Shown here piece by piece: positions 1-8,536 of a stretch of 32,500 bases of DNA. How positions within the stretch are numbered: the stretch's first letter is position 1; each line of letters begins with the position of its first letter. Made by a program: the position numbers and the translations under genes. The stretch spans positions 1-32,500 of the forward strand of contig JAIBCI010000092.1 in the NCBI GenBank assembly GCA_019694255.1, written 5' to 3'. The DNA is from Saprospiraceae bacterium. Lineage in GTDB: Bacteria > Bacteroidota > Bacteroidia > Chitinophagales > Saprospiraceae. The notes below the pieces were generated by a model that ran no database searches, had not been told where the DNA came from, and was given only the letters and a program-made list of their open reading frames with translations.

Positions 1-166
1 TCAGGAAATAACTTTTGGAATTCAAAAATGCTCAAACTATCAAACTTTTTTTCCATTTCTTGTTTATAATTTGCTCTAAGTTAAGCATTTATTACGTATT
101 TTACAGGCCTAATTCAGTAATTATTTTATTATATTTATAACTTGTTGATAATAAATATTTCCGGAT

Positions 167-209
167 CCAAATTTGGCATATTTTTTTTGCGCGATTGCCA
201 AATTGCCAA
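167..209. repeat. Operator-like cluster: palindrome, inverted repeat and tandem repeat
   Basis: Three overlapping symmetries lie within 43 bases. CCAAATTTGG (167-176) is a perfect palindrome. AATTTGGCA (170-178) is the exact reverse complement of TGCCAAATT (196-204), giving 9-bp arms around a T-rich 17-base spacer. ATTGCCAA occurs twice head to tail (194-201, 202-209). The shared half-site is TTGGCA/TGCCAA. Such clustering suggests a regulator binding region for the downstream susC operon, or a hairpin. No regulator gene is present in the window, so its function is inferred. Confidence 0.4.
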
Positions 210-299
210 GTACAGTTGCATGAATTGAATACCCGGTAATAATTCATATATAGTTTATATTCAGCATTATAAATATTATTGATTATTAATATATATAAT

Positions 300-345
300 T
301 TAGCTTAAATTTGATTAATTTTATGTTAAAAAATTATTAAGCTAA
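300..345. repeat. Inverted repeat just upstream of the susC -7 box
   Basis: TTAGCTTAA (300-308) is the exact reverse complement of TTAAGCTAA (337-345), with a 28-base AT-rich spacer. The right arm ends 14 bases before the -7 box at 360-367, so a bound protein would sit over the -33 region. The arms are AT-rich, so chance is possible. Confidence 0.3.
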
Positions 346-359
346 TTTTTCAATCATCC

Positions 360-367
360 TATATTTG
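360..367 (+). promoter_or_regulatory. Bacteroidota-type -7 promoter box for susC
   Basis: TATATTTG matches the TAnnTTTG -7 consensus of the Bacteroidota primary sigma factor. It lies 40 bases before the susC start codon. No clear TTG -33 element is seen at the usual spacing, which would fit an activator-dependent promoter. Confidence 0.5.
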
Positions 368-407
368 TGAATTGTCAACACATTTTACTAATTAAATCAA
401 CTAAATT

Positions 408-3400
408 ATGAAGAAAGTCTTACTAATGTTAGTGGCTTTGTTATCTGTGGTTGTAACCACTGAAGCACAGCGACTTATCAAAGGAACAGTCTCCGATAAA
501 TCGGGTAATCCGGTAATCGGGGCCAACGTGGTTGCCAAGGGGACCACAACTGGGACGGTGACAGACGCTTCCGGGAACTATTCACTGAATGTTCCCAACG
601 GAGTAAACACTCTGGTCATCACCTATGCCGGATATGCTACACAGGAGGTGACCCTGGGTGCAGGCAATATGATGGATGTCAGCTTGGAGGAAGGAGTTCT
701 TCTTGATGAGACCGTTGTCACAGCCATGGGTATTAAAAAACTCAAGAACGATCTCGGTTACTCGGCCCAAAAGGTGGACGGAGACGATGTGAGCAATGGA
801 CGTGAAGGCGCTTTGATTAATTCATTGTCAGCCAAAGTAGCCGGACTGAACGTATTGCGGAACAACAACGTGGGAGGATCGACTAATGTCGTGTTGCGGG
901 GGTATAAATCATTGTCCGGCGACAATCAGGCATTGTTTATCGTAGATGGCGTTCCTATCGACAATACAAATAATAACAACGCGAATCAAAAAATCGGACG
1001 CGGAGGTTACTATGACTACGGATCTGCTGCCAATGATATCAATCCAAATGATATTGAAAACATTACCGTACTGAAAGGGGCAGCTGCAACGGCGCTTTAT
1101 GGTTCTCGTGCTGCCAATGGTGTCATCCTGATAACAACCAAAAAAGGAATGACCAAAGATGGTATTGGTGTTACCCTCAATTTAGGAGCCAGCGTAGGTA
1201 ATTATGACCCGGCTACCTTTGCCAAATATCAGAATAAATACGGCGGTGGCTATGGTCAATACTATGAAGATCCTTCTGGTTTCTTATTGTATCGTGATCC
1301 CAAAACCTATGCACCGATAGATCCTGCCACGAACCCGAACGGTATTTTGGTCGTGCCTACCAGCGAAGATGCTTCCTGGGGTGCTAAATTTGATCCAAAC
1401 AAAACAGTTTATCAGTGGGACGCTTTTGATCCTACTTCTGCCAATTATGGCAAAGGAAAACCATGGGTAGCAGCAAAGAATGGCCCAGCTTCATTCTTTG
1501 AGACAGCGTTTGGCTCAAACAACAGCATCACCTTGGATAAAGCAACAGATAATGGCTTTTTCAAATTAGGATATACCCGGGTTACAGACAAAGGTGTTAT
1601 TCCGAATTCTAAACTCAATAAGGATATCATAACCTTCGGTTCTGCCTATAATTTAACAAAGAAACTTACAGCCAGTGCCAACATTAATTACACAGCTACA
1701 AGAGCAAAAGGAAGATATGGATCAGGTTATGGTAATTCACTGAATCCGATGAGTTCATTCCGTGAATGGTGGCAGACAAACGTTGATCTCCAGGAACAAA
1801 AAGCTGCGTACGATCGTACGAAGAAAAATGTTACCTGGAACTGGGCAGATCCAACAGATCTTCACCCAATCTACTGGGACAATCCATATTGGGCAATCAA
1901 TGAAAACTATCAGAACGATGCCAGAAACAGATATTATGGCAATGTAAGATTAAATTATGCTGTCACGAGTTGGCTTAATGCCATGGGACAGGTTGGACTT
2001 GATTTGTACAATGAATATCAGGAAGAACGCATCGCGGTTGGAAGTCTTGATCCATCAAGGTACGGAAGATTTGACAGGAATTTCAAAGAGACCAACTACG
2101 ATCTTTTGTTGACTACCAAGAACTTTAAATTGGCCAATGAATTGACATTCAATGCCCTTTTGGGTGGTAATATCAGAAAGACTCAGATCAATTCTATTTT
2201 TGATGAGACCAACGGTGGCTTAGCTGTGCCAGGCGTATATGCTTTGGCTAACTCTGTGAATCCACGAAATGCTCCAGTAGAGAAAGCTTCTGAATTGCAG
2301 GTCAACGGTGTTTTTGCCGGAGCAAATTTCAATTATCACAGTTACCTGAACCTTGATCTGACCATGAGAAGAGATAAGGCATCTTCCTTGCCTACAGATA
2401 ATAATGTGTATTATTACCCATCTGCAAGTCTCGGATTCAATTTTGTGAATGCTTTGATGCCTAATAATGATGTTCTTTCATTTGGAAAAATCAGAGTCAA
2501 TTATGCTGAAGTAGGAAATACAGCACCAGTACTCAGTGTATATGATACGTACAATCAGTATAATTTTAATGTCATCGACGGAACAACTACATCATCTTTT
2601 AATGGTGCTTCACTGGGTTCCAACCCAACTATTAAAAACAACAACAATTTGAAGCCTGAGCGCACCAAAAACATTGAAGGAGGTGTAGAACTAGGATTCC
2701 TGAAAAACAGAATCTTCCTGGACGCTACAGTTTATAAGATGAATACGCTGGATCAGATTCTTCCGATCAGTGTCTCCCGTGCTACAGGATATTTTCAAAA
2801 GTATATCAATGCCGGTAACATCGAAAATAAAGGTGTAGAGCTGGTATTAACGCTTCGTCCGGTCGCAATGAAGAATTTTGACTGGATGACAAGGCTCAAC
2901 TGGGCAAGAAACAGAAACAAGGTTATCGATCTTGGTGGTACTGTAACGAACCTTCAGTTAGGCTCATTCCAAGGCGGTGTTTCAGTTAACGCCAGCGTAG
3001 GTGAGTCATATGGCGTACTTAAAGGAAATGACTATACTTACAAAGATGGTAAGCGTATCGTAGGTGCCAATGGTTTGTACGTACTTTCGTCAACCTCTGA
3101 CAAAGTCATTGGTAACATTAATCCGGATTGGACTGGAGGATGGTACAATAGCTTTAGATTTAAACAAGTCACATTATCATTCCTTATCGATATGAAAATG
3201 GGAGGTGATGTTTTTAATCTAGACCAATATTATGGACTTGCCACAGGATTGTATCCGGAGACTGCCGGCCTCAACGATCAGGGAAAAGAAGTAAGAGCAG
3301 CGCTTGCAGACGGCGGTGGAATCATACTGGATGGTGTTTTGGCGGATGGAACCCCAAATACCAAGAGAGTTAGTGCTGTCAATTTCGGTATCTACGGTTA

Positions 3401-3677
3401 CAGAAGAAATGCCGCTAAGGCATTTGTATATGATGCAAGCTTTATCAAACTGAGGGAAGTAAATTTATCCTACACTTTGCCAAAATCCTGCTGTAATAAT
3501 GGAATGATGAAGGGTGCTACAATCGGTATTTATGCCAGAAATCTGGCAATACTATACAAGAATCTTCCTTATGCTGATCCTGAGGAAACACTTTCTTCCG
3601 GAAATATTCAAGGATTCCAGGTTGGAACTTATCCAGTAACAAGAGTTGTTGGTGTAAACTTGACTGTTAAATTTTAA
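408..3677 (+). CDS. SusC/RagA family TonB-linked outer membrane transporter
   Basis: This is a TonB-dependent outer-membrane channel of the SusC/RagA family, which imports oligosaccharides or peptides together with a SusD-type lipoprotein lid. At 1089 aa it has the usual length. Residues 1-20 form a signal peptide ending at TEA|Q. Residues 22-95 are a carboxypeptidase-regulatory-like domain (GTVSDKSGNPVIGANV). A TonB-box-like segment follows at 98-108 (LLDETVVTAMG), then the plug at about 115-245 (LRGYKSLSGDNQALFIVDG; GAAATALYGSRAANGVI). The rest is barrel, ending in a terminal Phe. ATG is chosen because it starts the signal peptide. susD begins 12 bases after the stop, so the two form one operon. 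The substrate cannot be told from sequence, since no glycanase, sulfatase or sensor gene adjoins the pair. Confidence 0.95.
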   Translation: MKKVLLMLVALLSVVVTTEAQRLIKGTVSDKSGNPVIGANVVAKGTTTGTVTDASGNYSLNVPNGVNTLVITYAGYATQEVTLGAGNMMDVSLEEGVLLDETVVTAMGIKKLKNDLGYSAQKVDGDDVSNGREGALINSLSAKVAGLNVLRNNNVGGSTNVVLRGYKSLSGDNQALFIVDGVPIDNTNNNNANQKIGRGGYYDYGSAANDINPNDIENITVLKGAAATALYGSRAANGVILITTKKGMTKDGIGVTLNLGASVGNYDPATFAKYQNKYGGGYGQYYEDPSGFLLYRDPKTYAPIDPATNPNGILVVPTSEDASWGAKFDPNKTVYQWDAFDPTSANYGKGKPWVAAKNGPASFFETAFGSNNSITLDKATDNGFFKLGYTRVTDKGVIPNSKLNKDIITFGSAYNLTKKLTASANINYTATRAKGRYGSGYGNSLNPMSSFREWWQTNVDLQEQKAAYDRTKKNVTWNWADPTDLHPIYWDNPYWAINENYQNDARNRYYGNVRLNYAVTSWLNAMGQVGLDLYNEYQEERIAVGSLDPSRYGRFDRNFKETNYDLLLTTKNFKLANELTFNALLGGNIRKTQINSIFDETNGGLAVPGVYALANSVNPRNAPVEKASELQVNGVFAGANFNYHSYLNLDLTMRRDKASSLPTDNNVYYYPSASLGFNFVNALMPNNDVLSFGKIRVNYAEVGNTAPVLSVYDTYNQYNFNVIDGTTTSSFNGASLGSNPTIKNNNNLKPERTKNIEGGVELGFLKNRIFLDATVYKMNTLDQILPISVSRATGYFQKYINAGNIENKGVELVLTLRPVAMKNFDWMTRLNWARNRNKVIDLGGTVTNLQLGSFQGGVSVNASVGESYGVLKGNDYTYKDGKRIVGANGLYVLSSTSDKVIGNINPDWTGGWYNSFRFKQVTLSFLIDMKMGGDVFNLDQYYGLATGLYPETAGLNDQGKEVRAALADGGGIILDGVLADGTPNTKRVSAVNFGIYGYRRNAAKAFVYDASFIKLREVNLSYTLPKSCCNNGMMKGATIGIYARNLAILYKNLPYADPEETLSSGNIQGFQVGTYPVTRVVGVNLTVKF

Positions 3678-3689
3678 AATCAGAGAAAC

Positions 3690-5120
3690 ATGAAAAAATT
3701 CGCATTTATATTTTTATTACTTCTGGTGTCACAATCTTGTTCGGATGATTTCGATTCTTTGAATAAAGATTCCAAGAATCCGACCAATGTACCGGCTGGA
3801 TTCCTGTTTGCCGCCAGCGCAAGACAGGTCTCTGATCTGATGCACAATTCAAATGTAAACTTTAATATATTCAGGCTGTTGGCGCAGTACTGGACAGAGT
3901 GTACATATATTGATGAATCAAATTATGACCTGACAACCCGTAACATTCCTCAAAACTATTGGAATTCAATGTATGCCAGGGTTTTGAAAAATCTTGATGA
4001 CTGCAAAGGAAAAGTGAATGCCGATGGGCTACTCGATCCAGCAGTTAAAAAGAACCAGATTGCATGCATCGAAATCCTGAATGTTTATACCTGGTCTAAC
4101 CTGGTAAATTCTTTTGGAAATATACCATATTCCAAAGCGCTTAATTCTGATGACCTTTATCCTGCTTATGATGATGCCAAGACAATTTATGCTGACCTCA
4201 TGAAGCGTCTTGATGCAGCCATTGCGTCAATAAGTGCATCTGATGGATTTGGATCAAGTGATGTGTTACTTAGTGGGGACATGGGCAGATGGTCCAAATT
4301 TGCCAACAGCCTCAAGATGCGGTTAGCGATCACTCTGGCTGATGTTGATGCAACCACCGCGAAGGCGGCTATCGCTGCTGCGAATGCTGGAGCACTGCAA
4401 TTTGGAGATGATGACATCGATATGCATTACGAAAGTGCAACCCCTAATACCAATCCGATTTGGGTGGATCTGGTACAAAGCGGCAGGAAGGATTTTGTAG
4501 CTGCCAATACAATGGTCGATCTTATGAATGGCTTAAGCGACCCAAGGGTATTTCTCTATTTTACTACAGACGCTGCTGGCGGATATAGTGGAGGAATCTA
4601 TGGTTCATTGAACAACTATGCTACATTTTCTAAGCCAAGTACGGCCATTACAGCACCTGATGCCTCTGCTACATGGATTTCAACATCAGAAGTTGAGTTT
4701 ATACGTGCAGAAGCAATTGAACGAGGTTTTCTTACTGGTAATGCAGCTGACAACTATAATAATGGTATAAAAAGTTCAGTTCTTGCATGGGGTGGAACAG
4801 TTGCAGACGCAGATAAGTACATTGCTGATGCCAAAGTTGCTTACGCTACCGCTGCGGGAGATTATAAGCAAAAAATTGGAACCCAAAAATGGATTGCACT
4901 TTATAATCAGGGATTTATAGGTTGGACAGAATGGCGCAGGCTGGATTATCCAGTGCTCAATGTCCCAACAGGTACACCAGGTACCACCTATAATGATATT
5001 CCAAGAAGATTAACTTATCCGGTACAGGAGCAAACAATTAATGCAGCCAATTATGGCAGTGCTTCCAGTGCAATAGGAGGAGACAAAGTTCAAACAAAAT
5101 TATTCTGGGATATTCATTAA
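3690..5120 (+). CDS. SusD/RagB-like nutrient-binding outer membrane lipoprotein (SusD-like_2 type)
   Basis: This is the surface lipoprotein partner of the preceding SusC; together they form the pedal-bin SusCD importer. It is 476 aa with a lipoprotein signal peptide and acylated Cys17 (LVSQSC). The SDD that follows resembles the acidic surface-export signal of Bacteroidota lipoproteins. Early motifs (NPTNVPAGFLFAASARQ, LLAQYWTECTYIDESNYDL) and the late EFIRAEAIERGF and YNQGFIGWTEWRRLDYP segments are typical of the SusD-like_2 branch rather than classical starch SusD. The helical TPR-like fold is expected from the family. It is co-transcribed with susC across a 12-base gap and ends just before a strong terminator. 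The ligand is unknown. Confidence 0.93.
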   Translation: MKKFAFIFLLLLVSQSCSDDFDSLNKDSKNPTNVPAGFLFAASARQVSDLMHNSNVNFNIFRLLAQYWTECTYIDESNYDLTTRNIPQNYWNSMYARVLKNLDDCKGKVNADGLLDPAVKKNQIACIEILNVYTWSNLVNSFGNIPYSKALNSDDLYPAYDDAKTIYADLMKRLDAAIASISASDGFGSSDVLLSGDMGRWSKFANSLKMRLAITLADVDATTAKAAIAAANAGALQFGDDDIDMHYESATPNTNPIWVDLVQSGRKDFVAANTMVDLMNGLSDPRVFLYFTTDAAGGYSGGIYGSLNNYATFSKPSTAITAPDASATWISTSEVEFIRAEAIERGFLTGNAADNYNNGIKSSVLAWGGTVADADKYIADAKVAYATAAGDYKQKIGTQKWIALYNQGFIGWTEWRRLDYPVLNVPTGTPGTTYNDIPRRLTYPVQEQTINAANYGSASSAIGGDKVQTKLFWDIH

Positions 5121-5139
5121 AAACCAGTAAAAAGTAATA

Positions 5140-5180
5140 GTAAAGCCTGAATATCATCGATATTCAGGCTTTACTTTTTT
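5140..5180 (+). terminator. Strong intrinsic terminator of the susC-susD operon
   Basis: A 16-bp perfect stem (5140-5155 with 5159-5174) closes a 3-base loop and is followed by TTTTTT (5175-5180). The stem core is AAAGCCTGAATATC. It lies 19 bases after the susD stop codon. Confidence 0.92.
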
Positions 5181-5187
5181 ACATTTG
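5180..5187 (+). promoter_or_regulatory. -7 promoter box for the 5204 gene, abutting the terminator
   Basis: TACATTTG fits TAnnTTTG exactly and lies 16 bases before the ATG at 5204. Its first base is the last T of the terminator tract, so the next gene appears to be independently transcribed, with a very short leader. Confidence 0.5.
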
Positions 5188-5203
5188 GGCAATATTTTAA
5201 GTT

Positions 5204-6835
5204 ATGAAAAGGATAGGATTTTTATTAGTGCTTTGTATCATTTCTTTGGGCTTGAAAGGTCAAGTAAACATTATCAAGGACAATTTAAACGGGAAAGATG
5301 ATGGTGTTCCTCATGCAAATCCTGTTGATCAACTTTTAATTGTATTTAAAGATAAATTAGTGTTTACCGGAACGAACAGGTACGTTGATCTCAGTACTGA
5401 CGGCGATTATGAGCCATGGATATATGACCCGACAATAAACAGCATTGGTATACTCAAAGACATAGTGCCCTTGAAATCCTCCAATCCTAACAAATATGTG
5501 AATGCAGGAGACAAGTTTTATTTTGGAGCAACAGATGAATTCTTCCTGGTAGACAGGCTGTTTGTCAGTGACGGTACAAAAAACGGAACGCTCAATATGG
5601 GAGACACCATCAATAAACTGAGTGGCATGCTTAGAAACTTTAGTCGGAATACTATCGTGCCAATAAATAATGGGGTCTTATTCAATGCCTATGTTAGTAG
5701 TACTGAATTCGGTCTATGGTACAGTAATGGTACCAGTACCGGAACAATCAATTTGAATAAGGATGGTTTTGCAGATAATTTTATTTATCACCCTAAGTAT
5801 AAAGTGGCATTATTTACTCAAAATTCTGCATTTATCATATCCGACGGAACCATTGGTGGGACCAGGGCATTGAATGATCTGCTAAATATATCCAGTGTCG
5901 CCAGTGCATCTGTTGACATGGGAACATTTAAAGATGACTTCGTAATGGAAGCGTTGGATCCAAATACTGGAACATTTGGATTTTTCAGAACAAACGGAAT
6001 TTTGCAAACATACACCAAGCTGGTTGATTTTGGAAACCTTCCTTCCCAAGCTAGAAATGTTACTGATATTGGAAATGGTAGATTTATTTTTTCGAATAAA
6101 AGAGGTATTTGGGTAAGTGATGGTACGCCAGCAGGTACAGCCCTCGTTGCAAATATTGTACCGTTTAAAGCAGACAATTTTTATACTGATCTATGGGCTG
6201 CGTACAAAGGCAAGGTCTATTTCGCCGCCTCAGATCCTATGAATAACAAAGGTGTCGAACTATATGAATCCGATGGTACAATTGCGGGAACAAAATTATT
6301 TATGGATCTGAATTCGGGTAGTGGTGATGGAATGCCATACAACTTTGTTGTGTACCATGACATTTTATATTTCTCGGCGACCTCTGCAAGTGCAGGTAAT
6401 GAATTATGGCAGAGTGATGGTAGTGTCATTGGTACTAAAATGATTGCAGACATCAATACCGGCACCGGTAGTTCCAATCCGCAGCATATTACTGGCCTCG
6501 GAGATAATTTATATTTTTTTGCTAGTGATGGTAAAACAGGATATGAGTTATGGAAATATGGAGGAGCTAAAGTTGGTGTTCAAAATGTATTGCGGGATCA
6601 TTCATTGTATCTGTACCCTCACTGGGCCAGTCAATATGTTGAACTTCAGTATGAAGAGGGCTCTGCAGACCAAGTAATCATTTCAAATCTTAACGGGTGT
6701 CAAGTTAAAGATATTAAGCTTTCAGGATCCATTGGCCATCTGGATGTGCAGGAACTTAGTCCCGGTTACTATATACTATCATTGTACCACGAAGGAAACA
6801 GAGTAGCTGTACGCAAGCTTTTCAAACCAGAGTAA
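5204..6835 (+). CDS. Secreted ELWxxDGTxxGT-repeat protein with T9SS-like C-terminal domain
   Basis: The 543-aa protein starts with a signal peptide (residues 1-20, ending LGLKGQ). It contains repeated units with a core like ELWxSDGTxxGT, at about residues 119 (LFVSDGTKNGT), 171 (LWYSNGTSTGT), 210 (FIISDGTIGGT), 302 (IWVSDGTPAGT), 353 (LYESDGTIAGT) and 401 (LWQSDGSVIGT), with a degenerate one near 449. Spacing of about 40-50 residues suggests propeller-like blades. The last 75 residues look like a T9SS type A sorting domain: YPHWAS where YPNPA is usual, then IISNLNGCQVKDI, LSPGYYILSLY and a basic RKLF end. Secretion to the cell surface or medium is inferred. No enzymatic motif is visible and the function is unknown. 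It may be unrelated to the SusCD pair, because a terminator and its own promoter separate them. Confidence 0.8.
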   Translation: MKRIGFLLVLCIISLGLKGQVNIIKDNLNGKDDGVPHANPVDQLLIVFKDKLVFTGTNRYVDLSTDGDYEPWIYDPTINSIGILKDIVPLKSSNPNKYVNAGDKFYFGATDEFFLVDRLFVSDGTKNGTLNMGDTINKLSGMLRNFSRNTIVPINNGVLFNAYVSSTEFGLWYSNGTSTGTINLNKDGFADNFIYHPKYKVALFTQNSAFIISDGTIGGTRALNDLLNISSVASASVDMGTFKDDFVMEALDPNTGTFGFFRTNGILQTYTKLVDFGNLPSQARNVTDIGNGRFIFSNKRGIWVSDGTPAGTALVANIVPFKADNFYTDLWAAYKGKVYFAASDPMNNKGVELYESDGTIAGTKLFMDLNSGSGDGMPYNFVVYHDILYFSATSASAGNELWQSDGSVIGTKMIADINTGTGSSNPQHITGLGDNLYFFASDGKTGYELWKYGGAKVGVQNVLRDHSLYLYPHWASQYVELQYEEGSADQVIISNLNGCQVKDIKLSGSIGHLDVQELSPGYYILSLYHEGNRVAVRKLFKPE

Positions 6836-7145
6836 TTAAGATTATTTTATCAATATGAGGATGTAATAAGCTTGAAACTGCAGAATAAAGACATTGATCT
6901 TATGACACGACTGATAGGACATTTCACTATAGATTGATAAAATTGTTTTTATTTTTTCATCCCATTTTTTAATTGCTTAAATAATTACCTTAAATTTTAA
7001 GAAGAGACTTTATTTGATAAAGAATAGTGTTTTGTTTTCGTTCCTTTTTTAAAATCCGGCGATGCTATTGGCTTCAAATGAGCATATCCGTAATTATAGC
7101 GTAAATCAAATTTCAAATTCGGTTGGACTCATCGGTAAATTATTG
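6836..7145. other. Intergenic region without recognisable content
   Basis: About 310 bases lie between the plus-strand repeat protein and the 3' end of the minus-strand pseudogene. The stretch is AT-rich with T-runs (6944-6971). I see no convincing hairpin terminator, no RNA gene and no protein remnant. Confidence 0.5.
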
Positions 7146-8420
7146 TTATTTCAAAAGGATGGATACGCTTCTGTTTAGTTCATGTCCTTCCAGATTAGAA
7201 TTGTCACCTACCGGATGATCCTGCCCTCAGCCTTCATCAGAAGTCTGGCTGCATCAATAACAAGACTTTCAATTGCGGTTAGTACTTCTGCAGCTCGGGG
7301 CTGCAATAGTTTTTTGTTTGATGAGTCATCTCCATCATTAACAGTGTATCCGCCAACTTTGATTCTTGATTTTGGAAAAGCCTTCAGAATCCTTACAATA
7401 TTGGTGATTTGTTCCTGAGAAGCAACGTTGACATTGGAAGAACCAGTCATAAAAAATGGTGTCAAAATCGAGCCAGGTAGTCTTGTCAACGAGTTTGGAT
7501 AAATCTGTCAGTCAGGTTATTAATTTGCCTTCAATACCAATTTTCGACATGCTTAATACACTGCTTTCAGAAAGGCTAATTTTAATCATCTATGCCAGCG
7601 GGAGGCATTCGGCGTGCAATGCTGAGTCAGGACCGATATACCTGTTTTTCATGAGTTCATTCGATTCATCCTGCATGGAATCTAATCTTGCAGCGATGAT
7701 ATTCGGGATATCCGCTTCAATTCTGGCATTAACATCTTTCAATTATTGCATATTGCATGATTTCATCAGAAATCCCATAAAACCAAGAAGACTGACGATT
7801 GCAATAAGCCAAGGCATCCAACTCAGTCCGCGTATATCCTCTTTAGAATAGGAGGACTCGGTGGAATCTAAAATGATTGGCATAGCACCGGCGTTAAAAG
7901 TACTTTCAATTTCAGCGGGCAGTAAAGCCATAATGTCATTTTTCTGTCCACCAAGCCACATGCTCAATCCGGACATGCCATATCCTTCGGTTTTAACTTT
8001 CTTTTTAAGGAAAGAGAGGACCATAGGAGCTGCTATAGAAAGGCATTTTATGGCATTGCCAGAATTGAGAAAGCCTGCAGCCTTGGCAATCCCACTTAAA
8101 AAGATATCCTGGTTATTGCTAAAGAGTGCACCAACGAGTTTGCCACCAGGACTATCAGCATCCGGGAAATTTAATTGACCAGAGAATAAATCATCCAAAT
8201 CAGATAAGATATTACTATTATTATCGGGGTGGTTGATCAGATCCCAAATTTCAGTCATCTGGTCTGGTTCTGCAGATTTATTGAGAATTCCGGCAACGAT
8301 AGAAGAAATGGAGACACTAAGTCCTTTGCCGGTCGATTCGATGGATTCGCCAAGCAAAGACGGGGCAGAAGAGATCAACTCCGGAGCAGCATGGTTTTTA
8401 ATGAGATTGACAATATTCAT
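7146..8420 (-). pseudogene. Decayed DUF937-OmpA family envelope protein gene
   Basis: The intact part (ATG at 8418-8420) encodes about 225 aa: a DUF937 domain (start MNIVNLIKNHAAPELISSAP, later LSIAAPMVLSFLKKKVK) and a membrane helix near WLIAIVSLLGFMGFLM. It ends at TAA 7743-7745. The same frame then continues as protein-like sequence but is interrupted by TAG 7590-7592 and TGA 7512-7514. It resumes as LSKLVDKTTWLDFDTIF, which is the usual lead-in to an OmpA domain. At the A6 run 7451-7456 the frame shifts into MTGSSNVNVASQEQITNIV and IKVGGYTVNDGDDSSNKKLL. Near 7218-7222 it shifts back to finish as DHPVGDNSNLEGHELNRSV, with stop TAA 7146-7148. Relatives are one continuous protein with a periplasmic peptidoglycan-binding OmpA domain. 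Five lesions argue for real decay. The N-terminal 225 aa could still be made as a truncated membrane protein. Confidence 0.88.
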
Positions 8421-8505
8421 TTTCAAATTAACTGATCAGCAAAAAAGTTATACCAATATTACGGGGGTAATTTATAATCAAACATCCAACTGGGGAAATT
8501 ATCAA

Positions 8506-8513
8506 TAAATTTG
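8506..8513 (+). promoter_or_regulatory. -7 promoter box for the YfiT-like gene
   Basis: TAAATTTG matches TAnnTTTG and lies 23 bases before the ATG at 8537. No good -33 element is seen. Confidence 0.45.
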
Positions 8514-8536
8514 CAGCCATTAAGAAAGAATTAATA

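Larger units (their letters stand above)
1..407. other. AT-rich non-coding region upstream of susC
   Basis: No open frame of convincing length or protein character is visible here on either strand. The stretch is very AT-rich, with runs of TA dinucleotides around 240-300. It contains a cluster of TTGCCAA-type repeats (167-209), an inverted repeat (300-345) and a Bacteroidota -7 box (360-367). It is best read as the regulatory region of the susC-susD operon. The gene to the left lies outside the window. Confidence 0.6.

Noticed and set aside
408-6835. Treating SusC, SusD and the repeat protein as one polysaccharide utilisation locus
   Set aside because: A strong terminator and a new promoter box separate the third gene, and no carbohydrate-active enzyme is present.
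7456-8178. Two plus-strand open frames (7456-7851 and 7861-8178)
   Set aside because: They are antisense to the DUF937-OmpA remnant and show no protein-like character; the minus-strand reading explains the region.
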